Position numbers and translations under genes: made by a program. Positions 17,741-27,887 of a stretch of 64,000 bases of DNA are shown in pieces. The notes beneath the pieces are model-generated. The model worked only from the letters and a program-made list of their open reading frames with translations, had not been told where the DNA came from and did no database searches. Every line of letters begins with the position of its first letter. The first letter of the stretch is position 1. This DNA comes from an uncultured Sulfitobacter sp. (GTDB lineage: Bacteria; Pseudomonadota; Alphaproteobacteria; Rhodobacterales; Rhodobacteraceae): assembly GCA_947501805.1 (NCBI GenBank), contig CANMXJ010000002.1:434001-498000 (forward strand), read 5' to 3'.

Positions 17741-19513
17741 CTACATCGGCCAGAACACCAGAATGGCGGGGATGGAGACGGCGACCACGATGATTTCCAG
17801 TGGCAGTCCCATCCGCCAGTAATCGCCAAAGGAATATCCGCCGGGGCCAAGGATCAGGGTGTTGTTCTTGTGTCCGATGGGGGTGAGGAAGGCGCTGGAG
17901 GCGGCGACGGCAACTGCCATCAGGAACGGGTCCGGGGAGACGCCGAGGGTTTGGGCCATCTGGATGCCAACGGGGGCGGCAACAATTGTTGTGGCGGTGT
18001 TATTAAGCACATCCGAGAGCGTCATTGTGACCACCATCAGCACGGTGAGGACCATCCACGGGGCAAGGCCTTGGGTGAGGGTCAAAAGCGCGCCCGAGAT
18101 GAGCTCGGTGCCGCCGGATGTTTCAAGAGCTGCGCCAAGAGGGATCATTGATCCTAATAAGACAACAACCGGCCATTCGATATGGGTATAAAGTTCGGAA
18201 AGTGGTACGATTTTTGCGAGAACGTAGGCGATCACCACAAGGCCCAGAGCAACCGGCAGATAGATCAGCCCAACGCTTGCAGCCGCGACGGCAGCCCCGA
18301 ACAGGCCGATGGCGAGCCAGACTTTTGCATTGTCCGTGACGGCCAGCCCGCGATCCGCAAGGGGTAGCACACCCAGCCATTCAGTAACGTCCGCAGCGGT
18401 GTCGCGCGGCACCAGTAACAACAGGATATCGCCAGCTTTGAGTTCGGTTGAGCGCAGGTGCGTCGTAATCTTGCGGCCCTGACGGGAGATGCCTAGAAGA
18501 ATAGTACGTCTGCGCCATGTCAATCCGACGGTCTGGGAAGTCCGGCCATTCAGGCGAGAGTTTTCGGCGACAACAACTTCAATGATTTCAACACCTTCTC
18601 CGCCAGCCTTCAACTGTTCCTCGCGCACTGTGTCTGACAGGGACAGGCCCAAAGCGCTGCGAAATTCGTCGAGGGCGTCGGGCGTTGCGTCGAGGACCAG
18701 CGCGTCACCTGCCTTTAGCGCCACGCTGCGTGCCTGCCCATATCGCCGTTTGCCGTCGCGTATCAAGCCAAGGATAGAGACATCAGCTGCGTCTGCTGCA
18801 GATAGCAACTCTGACAGGCGTTTGCCGATGTGTTTGCTGTCTTCGGGCACAACCAGTTCTGCGATGTATTGTGCAAGATCCTCGTTTGTGATGCGCGCAT
18901 CGTCGCGCGCCGGTATCAGTCGCCAGCCAATCAACGCAACAAAGACGAGACCCGCAATGGCTGCGATGCCGCCGACAGGGGCAAAATCGAACATGCGGAA
19001 GGGTTCACCAAGGCTTTCCTGCCGGATTGCAGCGATGATGATGTTCGGCGGGGTGCCGATCAGCGTGACCATGCCGCCGAGGATTGTCGCAAAACTAAGC
19101 GGCATCAGGCTGAGGCCGGGCTGGCGGCCTGCTTTTCGGGCGGTTTGTATATCGACAGGCATCAGCAGCGCGAGGGCTGCTACGTTGTTCATAAACGCGG
19201 ACAGGATGCCACCAATGGCCCCCATCAGTGTGATATGCGCGCCGAGCGAGCGTGAGGCGTCAATCATGGTGCGGGTGATCAGCAGCACAGCGCCGGAGCG
19301 CACAAGGCCTGCTGAGACCACCAACACCAACGCAACCACCAGGGTTGCGGGGTGACCAAACCCGCTAAACGCGTCCTTTGTCGGTACAACGCCCAAAACC
19401 ACGCCGATCATCAAGGCGGAAAAGGCCACAATATCGTAGCGGAATTTGCCCCATAGCAGCATGCCAAAGACGGTGCCGAAGAGAGTGAAGAGGATAATTT
19501 GATCTGTGCTCAT
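17741..19513 (-). CDS. SLC13-family permease with paired TrkA-C domains, second copy
   Basis: A 590-residue permease, same architecture as its convergent neighbour: membrane segments at residues 1-200, two TrkA-C domains (about 210-285 and 300-380), and a second membrane half. Motifs are AFMNNVAALALLMPVDIQTA, LIGTPPNIIIA, LSDVLNNTATTIVAAPVG and LTPIGHKNNTLILGPGGYSF. The TPPN and HKNN forms differ from STN and YQTN of the neighbour, so substrate preference probably differs. About 75 bases separate the two 3' ends. The substrate cannot be stated. Confidence 0.92.
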   Translation of the reverse strand: MSTDQIILFTLFGTVFGMLLWGKFRYDIVAFSALMIGVVLGVVPTKDAFSGFGHPATLVVALVLVVSAGLVRSGAVLLITRTMIDASRSLGAHITLMGAIGGILSAFMNNVAALALLMPVDIQTARKAGRQPGLSLMPLSFATILGGMVTLIGTPPNIIIAAIRQESLGEPFRMFDFAPVGGIAAIAGLVFVALIGWRLIPARDDARITNEDLAQYIAELVVPEDSKHIGKRLSELLSAADAADVSILGLIRDGKRRYGQARSVALKAGDALVLDATPDALDEFRSALGLSLSDTVREEQLKAGGEGVEIIEVVVAENSRLNGRTSQTVGLTWRRRTILLGISRQGRKITTHLRSTELKAGDILLLLVPRDTAADVTEWLGVLPLADRGLAVTDNAKVWLAIGLFGAAVAAASVGLIYLPVALGLVVIAYVLAKIVPLSELYTHIEWPVVVLLGSMIPLGAALETSGGTELISGALLTLTQGLAPWMVLTVLMVVTMTLSDVLNNTATTIVAAPVGIQMAQTLGVSPDPFLMAVAVAASSAFLTPIGHKNNTLILGPGGYSFGDYWRMGLPLEIIVVAVSIPAILVFWPM

Positions 19514-19642
19514 TCCCGCACCATGTTTGGATTGGCGCAGCAGGGCAAGGGGAGAATGATGCCTGTGTGCGGCACTGCTTGTCGGGCAGGCGGCGCTGGC
19601 CTATAGAAGCAGAAGATTGCGAAACTCCAGACGAGGTACCTC

Positions 19643-20395
19643 ATGGCCGGCCATTCCAAATGGGCAAATATTCAGCACCGCAAGGGGCGTCAGGACAAGA
19701 TCCGCGCCAAACTGTTTTCCAAATTCAGCAAGGAAATCACGGTTGCAGCCAAGATGGGTGATCCCGATCCGGACAAGAACCCACGCCTGCGTCTGGCTGT
19801 AAAAGAGGCTAAATCTGCTTCGATGCCCAAGGATAACATCGATCGCGCCATTAAAAAGTCGGTTGCGGGCGAGGGCGAAGACTACAAAGAAATACGCTAT
19901 GAGGGCTATGGCCCCAACGGTGTTGCGGTGATTGTCGAGACGATGACCGACAACCTGAACCGGACGGCATCCACCGTACGCTCAACCTTCACGAAGAATG
20001 GTGGCAATCTGGGGGAGACAGGCAGTGTCGGTTTCATGTTCGACCGAAAGGGCGAGGTCACCTATCCGGCGGAGGTTGGCGATGCTGACACCGTGATGAT
20101 GGCCGCGATCGAAGCCGGAGCCGAAGATGTCGAAAGCACCGAGGACGGTCATGTCATATGGTGTGCGGACACTGACCTGAATGACGTGGCGACTGCGCTA
20201 GAAGCGGAGTTGGGTGAATCTGACTCGACCAAATTGGTGTGGAAACCAACAACCACAACCGAGATGGACCTTGAGGGTATGCAAAAGCTGATGAAGCTGG
20301 TGGATGCGCTTGAGGATGATGATGATGTGCAGCGCGTTACAACCAACTTCGAAGCCTCGGACGAGGTGATGGAACAATTGGGGCAGGAAGACTGA
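19643..20395 (+). CDS. YebC/PmpR-family DNA-binding regulatory protein
   Basis: A 250-residue protein of the YebC/PmpR/TACO1 family. The N-terminus [18 protein letters not shown] and the segments [19 protein letters not shown] and [10 protein letters not shown] are diagnostic. Family members act as transcription regulators or, as shown more recently for some, assist translation of proline-rich stretches. A ribosome site GAGGTACC is near the ATG. A terminator follows 10 bases after the stop. Confidence 0.95.
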   Translation: MAGHSKWANIQHRKGRQDKIRAKLFSKFSKEITVAAKMGDPDPDKNPRLRLAVKEAKSASMPKDNIDRAIKKSVAGEGEDYKEIRYEGYGPNGVAVIVETMTDNLNRTASTVRSTFTKNGGNLGETGSVGFMFDRKGEVTYPAEVGDADTVMMAAIEAGAEDVESTEDGHVIWCADTDLNDVATALEAELGESDSTKLVWKPTTTTEMDLEGMQKLMKLVDALEDDDDVQRVTTNFEASDEVMEQLGQED

Positions 20396-20401
20396 TCAAA
20401 C

Positions 20402-20432
20402 AAAAAGCCGCTCTGTAAGGAGCGGCTTTTTT
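20402..20432 (+). terminator. Rho-independent terminator after the yebC-like gene
   Basis: AAAAGCCGCTC pairs with GAGCGGCTTTT around TGTAAG, followed by TT. With A-runs on one side and T-runs on the other it may serve both strands, ending the convergent small gene at 20464-20709 too. Confidence 0.88.
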
Positions 20433-20463
20433 GTGAACAACAGTTCAGCTATGGAGGTCCGTA

Positions 20464-20709
20464 TCAGCCAAAGATGCGGGACATGCCAAACCAGCAACGC
20501 AAACCGCGCGATTTGCAGGGCTTTTTCTCGACGGGCTTCTGCTGGGCAATAACCGCCAACACCTGTTTCACCTCATTCAAGCGTGCAAGTGCGGCACTGC
20601 CGCCTGCGCCAGCCTGAACGCCCAGGATTTTCGACTGTGTGTGCAGGGCCGCTTCAATCACGGACAGCTCGGCTTGGCTCAGGCCGAGAGTATGCGTCTT
20701 GTCGATCAT
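20464..20709 (-). CDS. Small conserved-looking protein of unknown function, 81 residues
   Basis: The first 60 residues are a helical segment (LGLSQAELSVIEAALHTQSK, then AALARLNEVKQVLAVIAQ) and the C-terminus is basic with two Cys (KKPCKSRGLRCWFGMSRIFG). A ribosome-site-like AAAAGGAT is placed just before the ATG on the minus strand. No known domain. It converges with the yebC-like gene across a shared terminator, consistent with being a real transcript. Confidence 0.6.
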   Translation of the reverse strand: MIDKTHTLGLSQAELSVIEAALHTQSKILGVQAGAGGSAALARLNEVKQVLAVIAQQKPVEKKPCKSRGLRCWFGMSRIFG

Positions 20710-20909
20710 CTTGGTATCCTTTTTCTATCGGGTTCATATAGGAAGCTTGTGAAGGTTACGCCAGTGCCTGCGAACTGGATCACTAACATGTGTGAATTTC
20801 GTCAGAACAGAAGCGTGATATTTCAATAGACTGAGACATTTACGCGCTGTTCTTGAGGTCAAAATGTGGCTATCCGCAGTCACGTATCTAAAACAACAGG
20901 GCGTGTTGC

Positions 20910-21509
20910 ATGCTGACTTCGTTTTTGCCGGGTTTTGTCCTGAGCCTGACACTGATCCTTGCCATCGGGGCGCAGAACGCCTTTGTGTTGCGTCAGGGAT
21001 TGCGGCGCGAGCATGTGTTTTGGGTATGCCTCACATGTGGTATGTCCGACGCCATCCTGATCGTTGCGGGGGTTGCCGGGTTTAGCGCATTGGCCAAGGC
21101 TGTGCCGTGGTTTGAAACCGCAATGCGCTACGGCGGTTCGGCCTTCCTGATCTGGTACGGTTGGCGCAATGCGGTCTCCGCGTGGCGCGGCGGGGCCATA
21201 TTGGACACATCGGGAGAGGCTGCGCAGAGCCTGAGCAAAACGATCCTCACCCTGTTGGCAATCACTTGGCTGAACCCGCATGTTTACCTTGATACAGTTG
21301 TGCTGATCGGATCGATTTCGGCACAATATCCAGATCGTTTGGCGTTTGGTACGGGGGCCGTGCTGGCCAGCATCACGTTTTTCTTTTCACTTGGGTACGG
21401 CGCGCGCCTGTTGACCCCGTTTTTCGCAAAGCCCCTGAGCTGGCAAATCCTCGACGGCTTTATCGCACTGACAATGTGGGCGATTGCGGCAAAACTTTTG
21501 TTGCTGTGA
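20910..21509 (+). CDS. LysE/ArgO-family amino-acid exporter
   Basis: A 199-residue inner-membrane protein with about six helices. The N-terminal GFVLSLTLILAIGAQNAFVL is the LysE/ArgO signature (GAQN), and TWLNPHVYLDTVVLIGS near residue 125 is the second conserved block. The family exports arginine or lysine. The usual divergent LysR-type activator (ArgP/LysG) is not adjacent here. The 200 bases before the gene show no other feature. Confidence 0.9.
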   Translation: MLTSFLPGFVLSLTLILAIGAQNAFVLRQGLRREHVFWVCLTCGMSDAILIVAGVAGFSALAKAVPWFETAMRYGGSAFLIWYGWRNAVSAWRGGAILDTSGEAAQSLSKTILTLLAITWLNPHVYLDTVVLIGSISAQYPDRLAFGTGAVLASITFFFSLGYGARLLTPFFAKPLSWQILDGFIALTMWAIAAKLLLL

Positions 21510-21546
21510 CCTTGCCCTTTCCGGCGCAGAGGCTCAGTAATAGGAC

Positions 21547-22449
21547 ATGACCACTGCCCTTCCTCATCGCCCGATTGCGGGCATACTCTGGATGCTGGTG
21601 ACGGGGCTGTGTTTTATCATGGTGACGGCACTGGTGAAATATATGGGGCCGCGCCTGCCTGCGGCAGAGGCCGCGTTTCTGCGCTACGGGATGGGGTTGA
21701 TCTTTTTGGCTCCCATCATCAGTTCTTTCAAGTCTGCCCATCTGACCGCACGTCAATGGACGCTGTTCGGGGTACGCGGGTTCTGTCATGCCTTCGGGGT
21801 AATCCTGTGGTTCTTTTCCATGACCCGTATTCCGATTGCCGAACTGACGGCAATGAACTACCTCGCGCCGATTTATGTCACTGTAGGGGCGGCACTGTTT
21901 CTGGGTGAACGGCTTGCCCTGCGCCGCATTGTTGCGGTCATCATGGGGTTGTTGGGGGCGGCGATCATCCTGCGGCCGGGGTTTCGCGAGATCAGCGAAG
22001 GGCATCTGGCGATGTTGGTGGCCGCCGTTGTCTTTGCCGGATCATATCTGCTGGCCAAAATACTGGCGGACGAAGTGCGTCCGGGCATCGTGGTCAGCAT
22101 GATGTCGATCTTTGTCACACTCAGCCTTGCGCCTTTTGCCCTTTGGGTCTGGATCATGCCAACCATGCAGGAATTGGGCATCCTGTTTCTGGTCGCTATC
22201 TTTGCGACCGCGGGCCATTACACGATGACACTGGCCTTTGCAGCGGCACCGGTGACGGTCACTCAACCGGTGACGTTCCTGCAGTTGGTTTGGGCCACCG
22301 CGCTTGGCGCGCTGATGTTTTCGGAACCCGTCGACATCTGGGTAATCATTGGTGGCTTTGTGATCCTCGGCTCTGTCACGTTCATCACGTGGCGTGAGGC
22401 GACATTGAAACGGGTAATCACACCAAACACAAACGCGACCAAGGTCTGA
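21547..22449 (+). CDS. DMT superfamily (EamA) transporter
   Basis: A 300-residue membrane protein with ten predicted helices in two EamA halves. Segments such as RIPIAELTAMNYLAPIYVTV and FAAAPVTVTQPVTFLQLVWA are typical of S-adenosylmethionine or drug-type exporters. It follows the LysE-like gene after 37 bases and may be in one transcript. It ends 75 bases before betI; the interval carries the candidate BetI operator. Substrate unknown. Confidence 0.9.
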   Translation: MTTALPHRPIAGILWMLVTGLCFIMVTALVKYMGPRLPAAEAAFLRYGMGLIFLAPIISSFKSAHLTARQWTLFGVRGFCHAFGVILWFFSMTRIPIAELTAMNYLAPIYVTVGAALFLGERLALRRIVAVIMGLLGAAIILRPGFREISEGHLAMLVAAVVFAGSYLLAKILADEVRPGIVVSMMSIFVTLSLAPFALWVWIMPTMQELGILFLVAIFATAGHYTMTLAFAAAPVTVTQPVTFLQLVWATALGALMFSEPVDIWVIIGGFVILGSVTFITWREATLKRVITPNTNATKV

Positions 22450-22462
22450 TCCATTTTTCTTG

Positions 22463-22476
22463 ATTGACGGGTCAAT
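22463..22476. promoter_or_regulatory. Candidate BetI operator
   Basis: ATTGACGGGTCAAT is a palindrome with perfect 6-base arms (ATTGAC / GTCAAT) about 50 bases before betI. TTGATTGACGG overlaps a possible -35 region. BetI in other bacteria represses its own operon from an AT-flanked inverted repeat, and the position fits. This is inference. Confidence 0.5.
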
Positions 22477-22524
22477 AAAGAAAGACTTACCTAGCGGGGA
22501 ACCGTTTCAGGAGTCGAATTCGTT

Positions 22525-23100
22525 ATGCCCAAAGTTGGAATGGAACCCATCCGCCGCTCCGCCTTGGTGCAGGCCACCATTGAGGAAATCGGGGCGGCAC
22601 ATTCCCTTGACGTGACCGTTGGGCAAATCGCCAAGCGCGCGGGCATGTCAACGGCGCTGGCGCACCACTATTTTGGTGGAAAGGATCAAATTTTCCTCGC
22701 GGCCATGCGCCATATCCTGTCCGAATATGGTGGTGAGGTCCGTGCGCGATTGTCAGAGGCCCGCACCCCGCGTGATCGGGCCAGCGCCATTATCATCGCG
22801 AGCTTTGATGAAACCTGTTTTGCGCCTGCGACCGTAAATGCCTGGATGACGCTCTATGCTGCGGCCCCGACCCATGCGGACACCCGTCGCCTGTTGCGGC
22901 TTTATCAACGCCGGTTGCGGTCGAACCTGCGCCACGCCTTGCGCCCGATCAGTGTCACCCCCGAAGCGGACGCCGAAACGCTTGCCGCTTTGATCGACGG
23001 ACTTTACCTGCGCGCCGCGCTGTCGACACAGGGAACAGCCTCTGCGGCGCGTGCTTCTGCGCTGTCGACGCTGGAACTTCTGCTGGATACCAAAATATGA
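22525..23100 (+). CDS. betI: Choline-responsive TetR-family repressor BetI
   Basis: A 191-residue TetR repressor. The N-terminal helix-turn-helix (TVGQIAKRAGMSTALAHHYF, residues 33-52) is followed by DQIFLAAMRHI. The PKVGMEPIRRSALVQATI opening and NAWMTLYAAA are characteristic of BetI. It senses choline and relieves repression of the betaine genes. It heads betI-betC-betB-betA; its stop overlaps the betC ATG by 4 bases. Confidence 0.94.
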   Translation: MPKVGMEPIRRSALVQATIEEIGAAHSLDVTVGQIAKRAGMSTALAHHYFGGKDQIFLAAMRHILSEYGGEVRARLSEARTPRDRASAIIIASFDETCFAPATVNAWMTLYAAAPTHADTRRLLRLYQRRLRSNLRHALRPISVTPEADAETLAALIDGLYLRAALSTQGTASAARASALSTLELLLDTKI

Positions 23101-24605
23101 GCAAACCTAACATTCTGATCCTGATGGTCGACCAGTTGAACGGTACATTGTTTCCCGACGGTCCGGCCGAATGGTTACATGCGCCCAACCTCAAGAAACT
23201 GGCGGCGCGGTCTACGCGGTTTGCCAATTGCTATACAGCATCACCGTTGTGCGCGCCGGGCAGGGCGGCGTTCATGTCCGGCCAGCTTCCATCGGCCACG
23301 GGTGTCTATGACAATGCAGCCGAATTCGCCTCAAGCATCCCGACTTATGCGCATCATCTGCGTCGTGCGGGGTACCAGACCTGTCTGTCTGGCAAGATGC
23401 ACTTTGTTGGCCCCGACCAGATGCACGGATTTGAAGAACGCCTGACAACAGACATTTATCCGGCGGATTTCGGTTGGACGCCCGATTACCGCAAACCCGG
23501 TGAACGGATTGATTGGTGGTATCACAACATGGGCTCGGTGACCGGAGCAGGGGTGGCCGAAATCTCCAACCAGATGGAGTACGACGACGAGGTCGCCTAC
23601 AACGCGACGCGAAAACTGTATGATCTGTCACGGGGGGCAGATGAGCGCCCGTGGTGCCTGACTGTCAGCTTTACCCATCCGCATGACCCCTATGTGGCGC
23701 GAAAAAAATACTGGGACCTTTACGCCGATTGCGAACACCTGCTGCCTGACGTTGCGATGATGGCGTACGAAGACCACGATCCGCACTCCCAACGCATCCT
23801 TGACGCCAACGACCGCGAAAATTTTGACATCAGCGAAGATGATATCAAACGCGCACGCCGCGCTTATTTTGCGAACATCAGCTACCTTGATGATAAAGTG
23901 GGCGAGATCCTGCAGACTCTGGAAGACACCCGCCAGGAGGCGATCATCGTCTTTGTATCTGACCATGGGGATATGCTGGGCGAGCGGGGTTTGTGGTTCA
24001 AAATGTCCTTTTTCGAAGGGTCTGCCCGTGTGCCGATGATGATCTGCGCCCCCCAGATGGACGCGTCCCTGCAAACCTCACCGGTAAGCAACATCGACAT
24101 CTGTCCGACCCTTTGCGATCTGGCGGGTGTGTCGATGGAAGAAGTCATGCCATGGACCACAGGTCAGTCGATTGTCCCGATGGGGCAGGGCGTAGAACGC
24201 ACCGAACCCGTTGCGATGGAATACGCGGCCGAAGGATCATACGCGCCGATGGTCTCGCTGCGGTATGGCAAATGGAAATACAACCGATGCGCACTGGACC
24301 CCGATCAGTTGTTTGATCTGGAAGCTGATCCGCATGAATTGACCAACCTCGCGGATCATCCCGATCATCAAGGGACGCTGACATCCTTGCGCGCCAAGAC
24401 CGAGGCCCGCTGGGATCTGGCGGCTTATGATGCGGACGTACGCACCTCTCAAGCGCGCCGCTGGGTGGTTTACGAGGCGCTGCGCGAGGGGGGCTACTAT
24501 CCGTGGGATTACCAACCTCTGCGCAAAGCGTCCGAGCAATACATGCGCAACCACATGGATCTTAATGTGCTGGAAGAGAACAAACGCTTCCCGCGCGGCG
24601 AATAA
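23097..24605 (+). CDS. betC: Choline-sulfatase
   Basis: A 502-residue type I sulfatase hydrolysing choline-O-sulfate to choline and sulfate. The formylglycine motif CAPGR lies in SPLCAPGRAAFMSG near residue 55; metal ligands are seen in ILMVDQLN near the start and VSDHGDMLGERG near residue 285. The C-terminal region (QARRWVVYEALREGGYYPWD) is the choline-sulfatase extension. The ATG overlaps the betI stop. Its presence in the operon lets the cell use choline sulfate, an algal osmolyte, as a betaine and sulfur source. Confidence 0.95.
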   Translation: MSKPNILILMVDQLNGTLFPDGPAEWLHAPNLKKLAARSTRFANCYTASPLCAPGRAAFMSGQLPSATGVYDNAAEFASSIPTYAHHLRRAGYQTCLSGKMHFVGPDQMHGFEERLTTDIYPADFGWTPDYRKPGERIDWWYHNMGSVTGAGVAEISNQMEYDDEVAYNATRKLYDLSRGADERPWCLTVSFTHPHDPYVARKKYWDLYADCEHLLPDVAMMAYEDHDPHSQRILDANDRENFDISEDDIKRARRAYFANISYLDDKVGEILQTLEDTRQEAIIVFVSDHGDMLGERGLWFKMSFFEGSARVPMMICAPQMDASLQTSPVSNIDICPTLCDLAGVSMEEVMPWTTGQSIVPMGQGVERTEPVAMEYAAEGSYAPMVSLRYGKWKYNRCALDPDQLFDLEADPHELTNLADHPDHQGTLTSLRAKTEARWDLAAYDADVRTSQARRWVVYEALREGGYYPWDYQPLRKASEQYMRNHMDLNVLEENKRFPRGE

Positions 24606-24656
24606 CCTCTTCACTTGGCCCTTAACCTCTCACCGGAGGCAAGAAAGTTCTTCATC

Positions 24657-26114
24657 ATGCCCTATGACACACAACCCAAAGCCAGCCACTTTATCAACGG
24701 CGCATACGTCGAAGACACCGGCGGCACACCAATAGATGTGATCTACCCTGCAACGGGTGAAAAGATCGCCACCGTGCACGCGGCGACACCTGAGATTATC
24801 GAAAATGCCATTACATCTGCAAAGAAAGCCCAAGCGGCATGGGCGGCACTCAGCGGAACGGAACGCGGCCGCATCTTGCGCCGTGCAAGCGAGATCATGC
24901 GCGATCGGAACCACGACCTGAGTGTGTTGGAAACCTACGATACCGGCAAACCTTATCAGGAAACCTCGGTGGTTGATGCAACTTCTGGGGCGGATGCGCT
25001 GGAATACTTTGGCGGGATGGCTGCAACCCTGACCGGCGAACACATCCAGCTGGGCGAAAACTGGGTCTACACCCGCCGCGAGGCGTTGGGGGTGTGCGTG
25101 GGCATCGGGGCGTGGAACTATCCGACACAGATCGCCTGCTGGAAAGGCGCGCCCGCACTGGCCTGTGGCAATGCGATGATTTTCAAACCCTCCGAGATGA
25201 CACCGCTATGCGCGCTAAAGGTTGCCGAAATCCTACACGAAGCGGGATTGCCAGCGGGCCTATACAATGTGGTGCAAGGGATGGGCGAGGTCGGCAATGC
25301 GCTGGTTACAGATGCGCGTGTTGACAAGGTATCTCTGACCGGCTCAGTGCCGACAGGGCGCAAGGTCTATGCAGCTGCCGCTGCGGGGATCAAGCATGTC
25401 ACGATGGAATTGGGCGGCAAATCCCCGATGATCGTATTCGAGGACGCAGATATCGAAAATGCGGTTGGCGGTGCCATTCTGGGTAACTTCTACAGCTCTG
25501 GTCAGGTGTGTTCCAATGGCACTCGGGTTTTTGTGCACAAAGCGATCAAAGAGCAATTCCTCAAGCGCTTGACCGAACGTCTTGGCAACGCAGTGATCGG
25601 TGATCCGATGGACCCCGAAACCAGTTTCGGCCCAATGGTGTCTGAACGGCAGATGAACATTGTCTTGGGCTATATCGAAGCGGGAAAACAGGAAGGTGCT
25701 CGCTTGGTTACTGGTGGTGCCAAGCTGGACCGCGAAGGTTATTACCTTGAACCCACAGTATTTGCCGATGTCACCGACACCATGACCATTGCCCGCGAAG
25801 AGATTTTCGGCCCCGTCATGGCTGTGCTTGATTTCGAGGACGAAGACGATGTGATGGCCCGCGCCAATGACACAGAGTTCGGATTGGCCGCCGGTGTCTT
25901 TACCCGCGATCTGACGCGCGCGCACCGTGTCGCCGCGCGGTTTGAGGCGGGGACTTGTTATATCAACACCTATAATGACGCACCGGTTGAGGCCCCTTTT
26001 GGCGGGTCAAAGAATTCCGGTGTGGGACGCGAGAATTCAAAAGCCGCGATCGAGCACTACAGCCAACTGAAATCGGTGTTTGTGCGCATGGATGATGTGG
26101 ACGCGCCTTTCTAA
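24657..26114 (+). CDS. betB: Betaine-aldehyde dehydrogenase
   Basis: A 485-residue NAD(P)-dependent aldehyde dehydrogenase, oxidising betaine aldehyde to glycine betaine. The catalytic Glu lies in [16 protein letters not shown] and the catalytic Cys in [15 protein letters not shown]; the nucleotide-binding [12 protein letters not shown] precedes them. ATG 24657 is chosen from the family N-terminus; GGAGG lies 18 bases upstream, which is further than ideal, and the open frame extends to TTG 24615. It sits between betC and betA. Confidence 0.94.
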   Translation: MPYDTQPKASHFINGAYVEDTGGTPIDVIYPATGEKIATVHAATPEIIENAITSAKKAQAAWAALSGTERGRILRRASEIMRDRNHDLSVLETYDTGKPYQETSVVDATSGADALEYFGGMAATLTGEHIQLGENWVYTRREALGVCVGIGAWNYPTQIACWKGAPALACGNAMIFKPSEMTPLCALKVAEILHEAGLPAGLYNVVQGMGEVGNALVTDARVDKVSLTGSVPTGRKVYAAAAAGIKHVTMELGGKSPMIVFEDADIENAVGGAILGNFYSSGQVCSNGTRVFVHKAIKEQFLKRLTERLGNAVIGDPMDPETSFGPMVSERQMNIVLGYIEAGKQEGARLVTGGAKLDREGYYLEPTVFADVTDTMTIAREEIFGPVMAVLDFEDEDDVMARANDTEFGLAAGVFTRDLTRAHRVAARFEAGTCYINTYNDAPVEAPFGGSKNSGVGRENSKAAIEHYSQLKSVFVRMDDVDAPF

Positions 26115-26153
26115 AGGCGTTCGGCCCCGTTTTGTTGGGGAGTGAGGGACCAA

Positions 26154-27812
26154 ATGAAAGCAGAATTCGTAATCGTCGGCGCAGGCTCTGCGGGCTGCGC
26201 CATCGCATATCGATTGGCGATGGCAGGCCGTAAAGTCATGGTGATTGAACATGGCGGAACGGATGCGGGGCCTTTTATCCAGATGCCTGCGGCGCTGTCC
26301 TACCCGATGAACATGAAACGCTATGACTGGGGCTATTCCTCGGAGCCTGAACCGCACCTGGGTGGGCGCCGATTGGCCTGTCCGCGCGGCAAGGTGATTG
26401 GTGGATCCTCCAGTATCAACGGGATGGTCTATGTACGCGGCCATGCGCAGGACTTCGATCATTGGGAAAAGGCGGGGGCGCAGGGGTGGGCCTATGCGGA
26501 TGTGCTGCCTTATTACAAGCGTATGGAGACATGGCATGACGGTGGGCATGGCGGTGATCCGACATGGCGGGGCAGAGACGGGCCGTTGCATGTGAGCCGT
26601 GGTACGCGGGACAATCCGTTGTTCGAGGCTTTTGTGCGTTCGGGGGAGCAGGCCGGATATCAGGTTACTGACGATTACAACGGCCAAAAGCAGGAAGGGT
26701 TTGGCCCAATGGAGCAGACCGTCTGGAAAGGGCGGCGCTGGTCTGCGGCAAATGCCTATTTGCGACCTGCGCAAAAGACTGGAAATGTTGAGCTGATACA
26801 AGCATTGGCGCAAAAGGTCGTCATTGAAGACGGACGTGCAACAGGCGTTGAAGTGCTACGCGGCGGCAAACATGAGGTGATCAAAGCAGAGCGCGAGGTG
26901 GTTTTGGCGGCTTCCTCCATCAATTCGCCCAAGTTGCTGATGTTGTCCGGGATCGGGCCGGCGGCGCATCTGGCGGAGCACGGGATCGACGTCATCGCGG
27001 ACCGCCCCGGTGTTGGTGCAAATCTGCAAGACCATCTTGAGATGTATATCCAGATGGCCGCGTCGCAGCCGATTACGCTTTATAAACATTGGAACATTTT
27101 CTCCAAGGCTCTGATCGGCGCGCAATGGTTGTTGACGAAGAAAGGGATGGGGGCATCCAACCAGTTCGAAAGTGCGGGTTTCATCCGGTCCAAAGCGGGA
27201 GTTCCCTATCCTGACATCCAGTTCCATTTTCTGCCCATTGCGGTACGTTATGACGGCCAAACCGCTGCAGAAGGCCATGGATTTCAAGCGCATACAGGCC
27301 CGATGCGGTCGCGTTCGCGCGGCAGTGTGACCCTGCGCTCTGCTGATCCGGCGGATGATCCGCTGATCCGGTTCAACTACATGTCGCACCCGCAGGATTG
27401 GGAAGAATTCCGCACATGTATCCGTTTGACCCGCGAGATATTTGCGCAAGAGGCTTTCAAACCCTTCGTAAAGCATGAGATCCAGCCCGGTGCAGCCTAC
27501 CAATCGGATGCTGAGTTGGACGAAGTCATTCGGGAACATGCGGAAAGTGCCTATCACCCTTGCGGCACGTGCCGGATGGGGCGGGCGGATGATGCGTACG
27601 CAGTGGTTGACCCGCAAGCACGCGTGATCGGTGTTGAAGGGCTGCGGGTTGCGGACAGCTCTGTTTTTCCACGTATTCCAAACGGCAATCTGAACGCACC
27701 ATCAATTATGGTGGGCGAGAAAGTCTCGGATCATCTGCTGGGGCTGGAGCCGCTGGCCCGCGCGAACGACGCGCCATGGAACCATCCGAACTGGCAAACG
27801 TCGCAGCGTTAA
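26154..27812 (+). CDS. betA: Choline dehydrogenase
   Basis: A 552-residue GMC-family flavoprotein oxidising choline to betaine aldehyde, usually membrane associated. The FAD dinucleotide loop [17 protein letters not shown] is at residues 5-21, the GMC signature 1 in [18 protein letters not shown] near 85-100, signature 2 near residue 255, and the active-site His in [12 protein letters not shown] near 467. ATG 26154 follows GTGAGGGA closely. It is the last gene of the bet set; no clear terminator follows. Confidence 0.95.
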   Translation: MKAEFVIVGAGSAGCAIAYRLAMAGRKVMVIEHGGTDAGPFIQMPAALSYPMNMKRYDWGYSSEPEPHLGGRRLACPRGKVIGGSSSINGMVYVRGHAQDFDHWEKAGAQGWAYADVLPYYKRMETWHDGGHGGDPTWRGRDGPLHVSRGTRDNPLFEAFVRSGEQAGYQVTDDYNGQKQEGFGPMEQTVWKGRRWSAANAYLRPAQKTGNVELIQALAQKVVIEDGRATGVEVLRGGKHEVIKAEREVVLAASSINSPKLLMLSGIGPAAHLAEHGIDVIADRPGVGANLQDHLEMYIQMAASQPITLYKHWNIFSKALIGAQWLLTKKGMGASNQFESAGFIRSKAGVPYPDIQFHFLPIAVRYDGQTAAEGHGFQAHTGPMRSRSRGSVTLRSADPADDPLIRFNYMSHPQDWEEFRTCIRLTREIFAQEAFKPFVKHEIQPGAAYQSDAELDEVIREHAESAYHPCGTCRMGRADDAYAVVDPQARVIGVEGLRVADSSVFPRIPNGNLNAPSIMVGEKVSDHLLGLEPLARANDAPWNHPNWQTSQR

Positions 27813-27887
27813 AACATGATCGAGGTGCGTTAACCTTTCTTAACAAAATCAGTTGATTATAGCGCCTGATAAGGTCACATTAATCAA

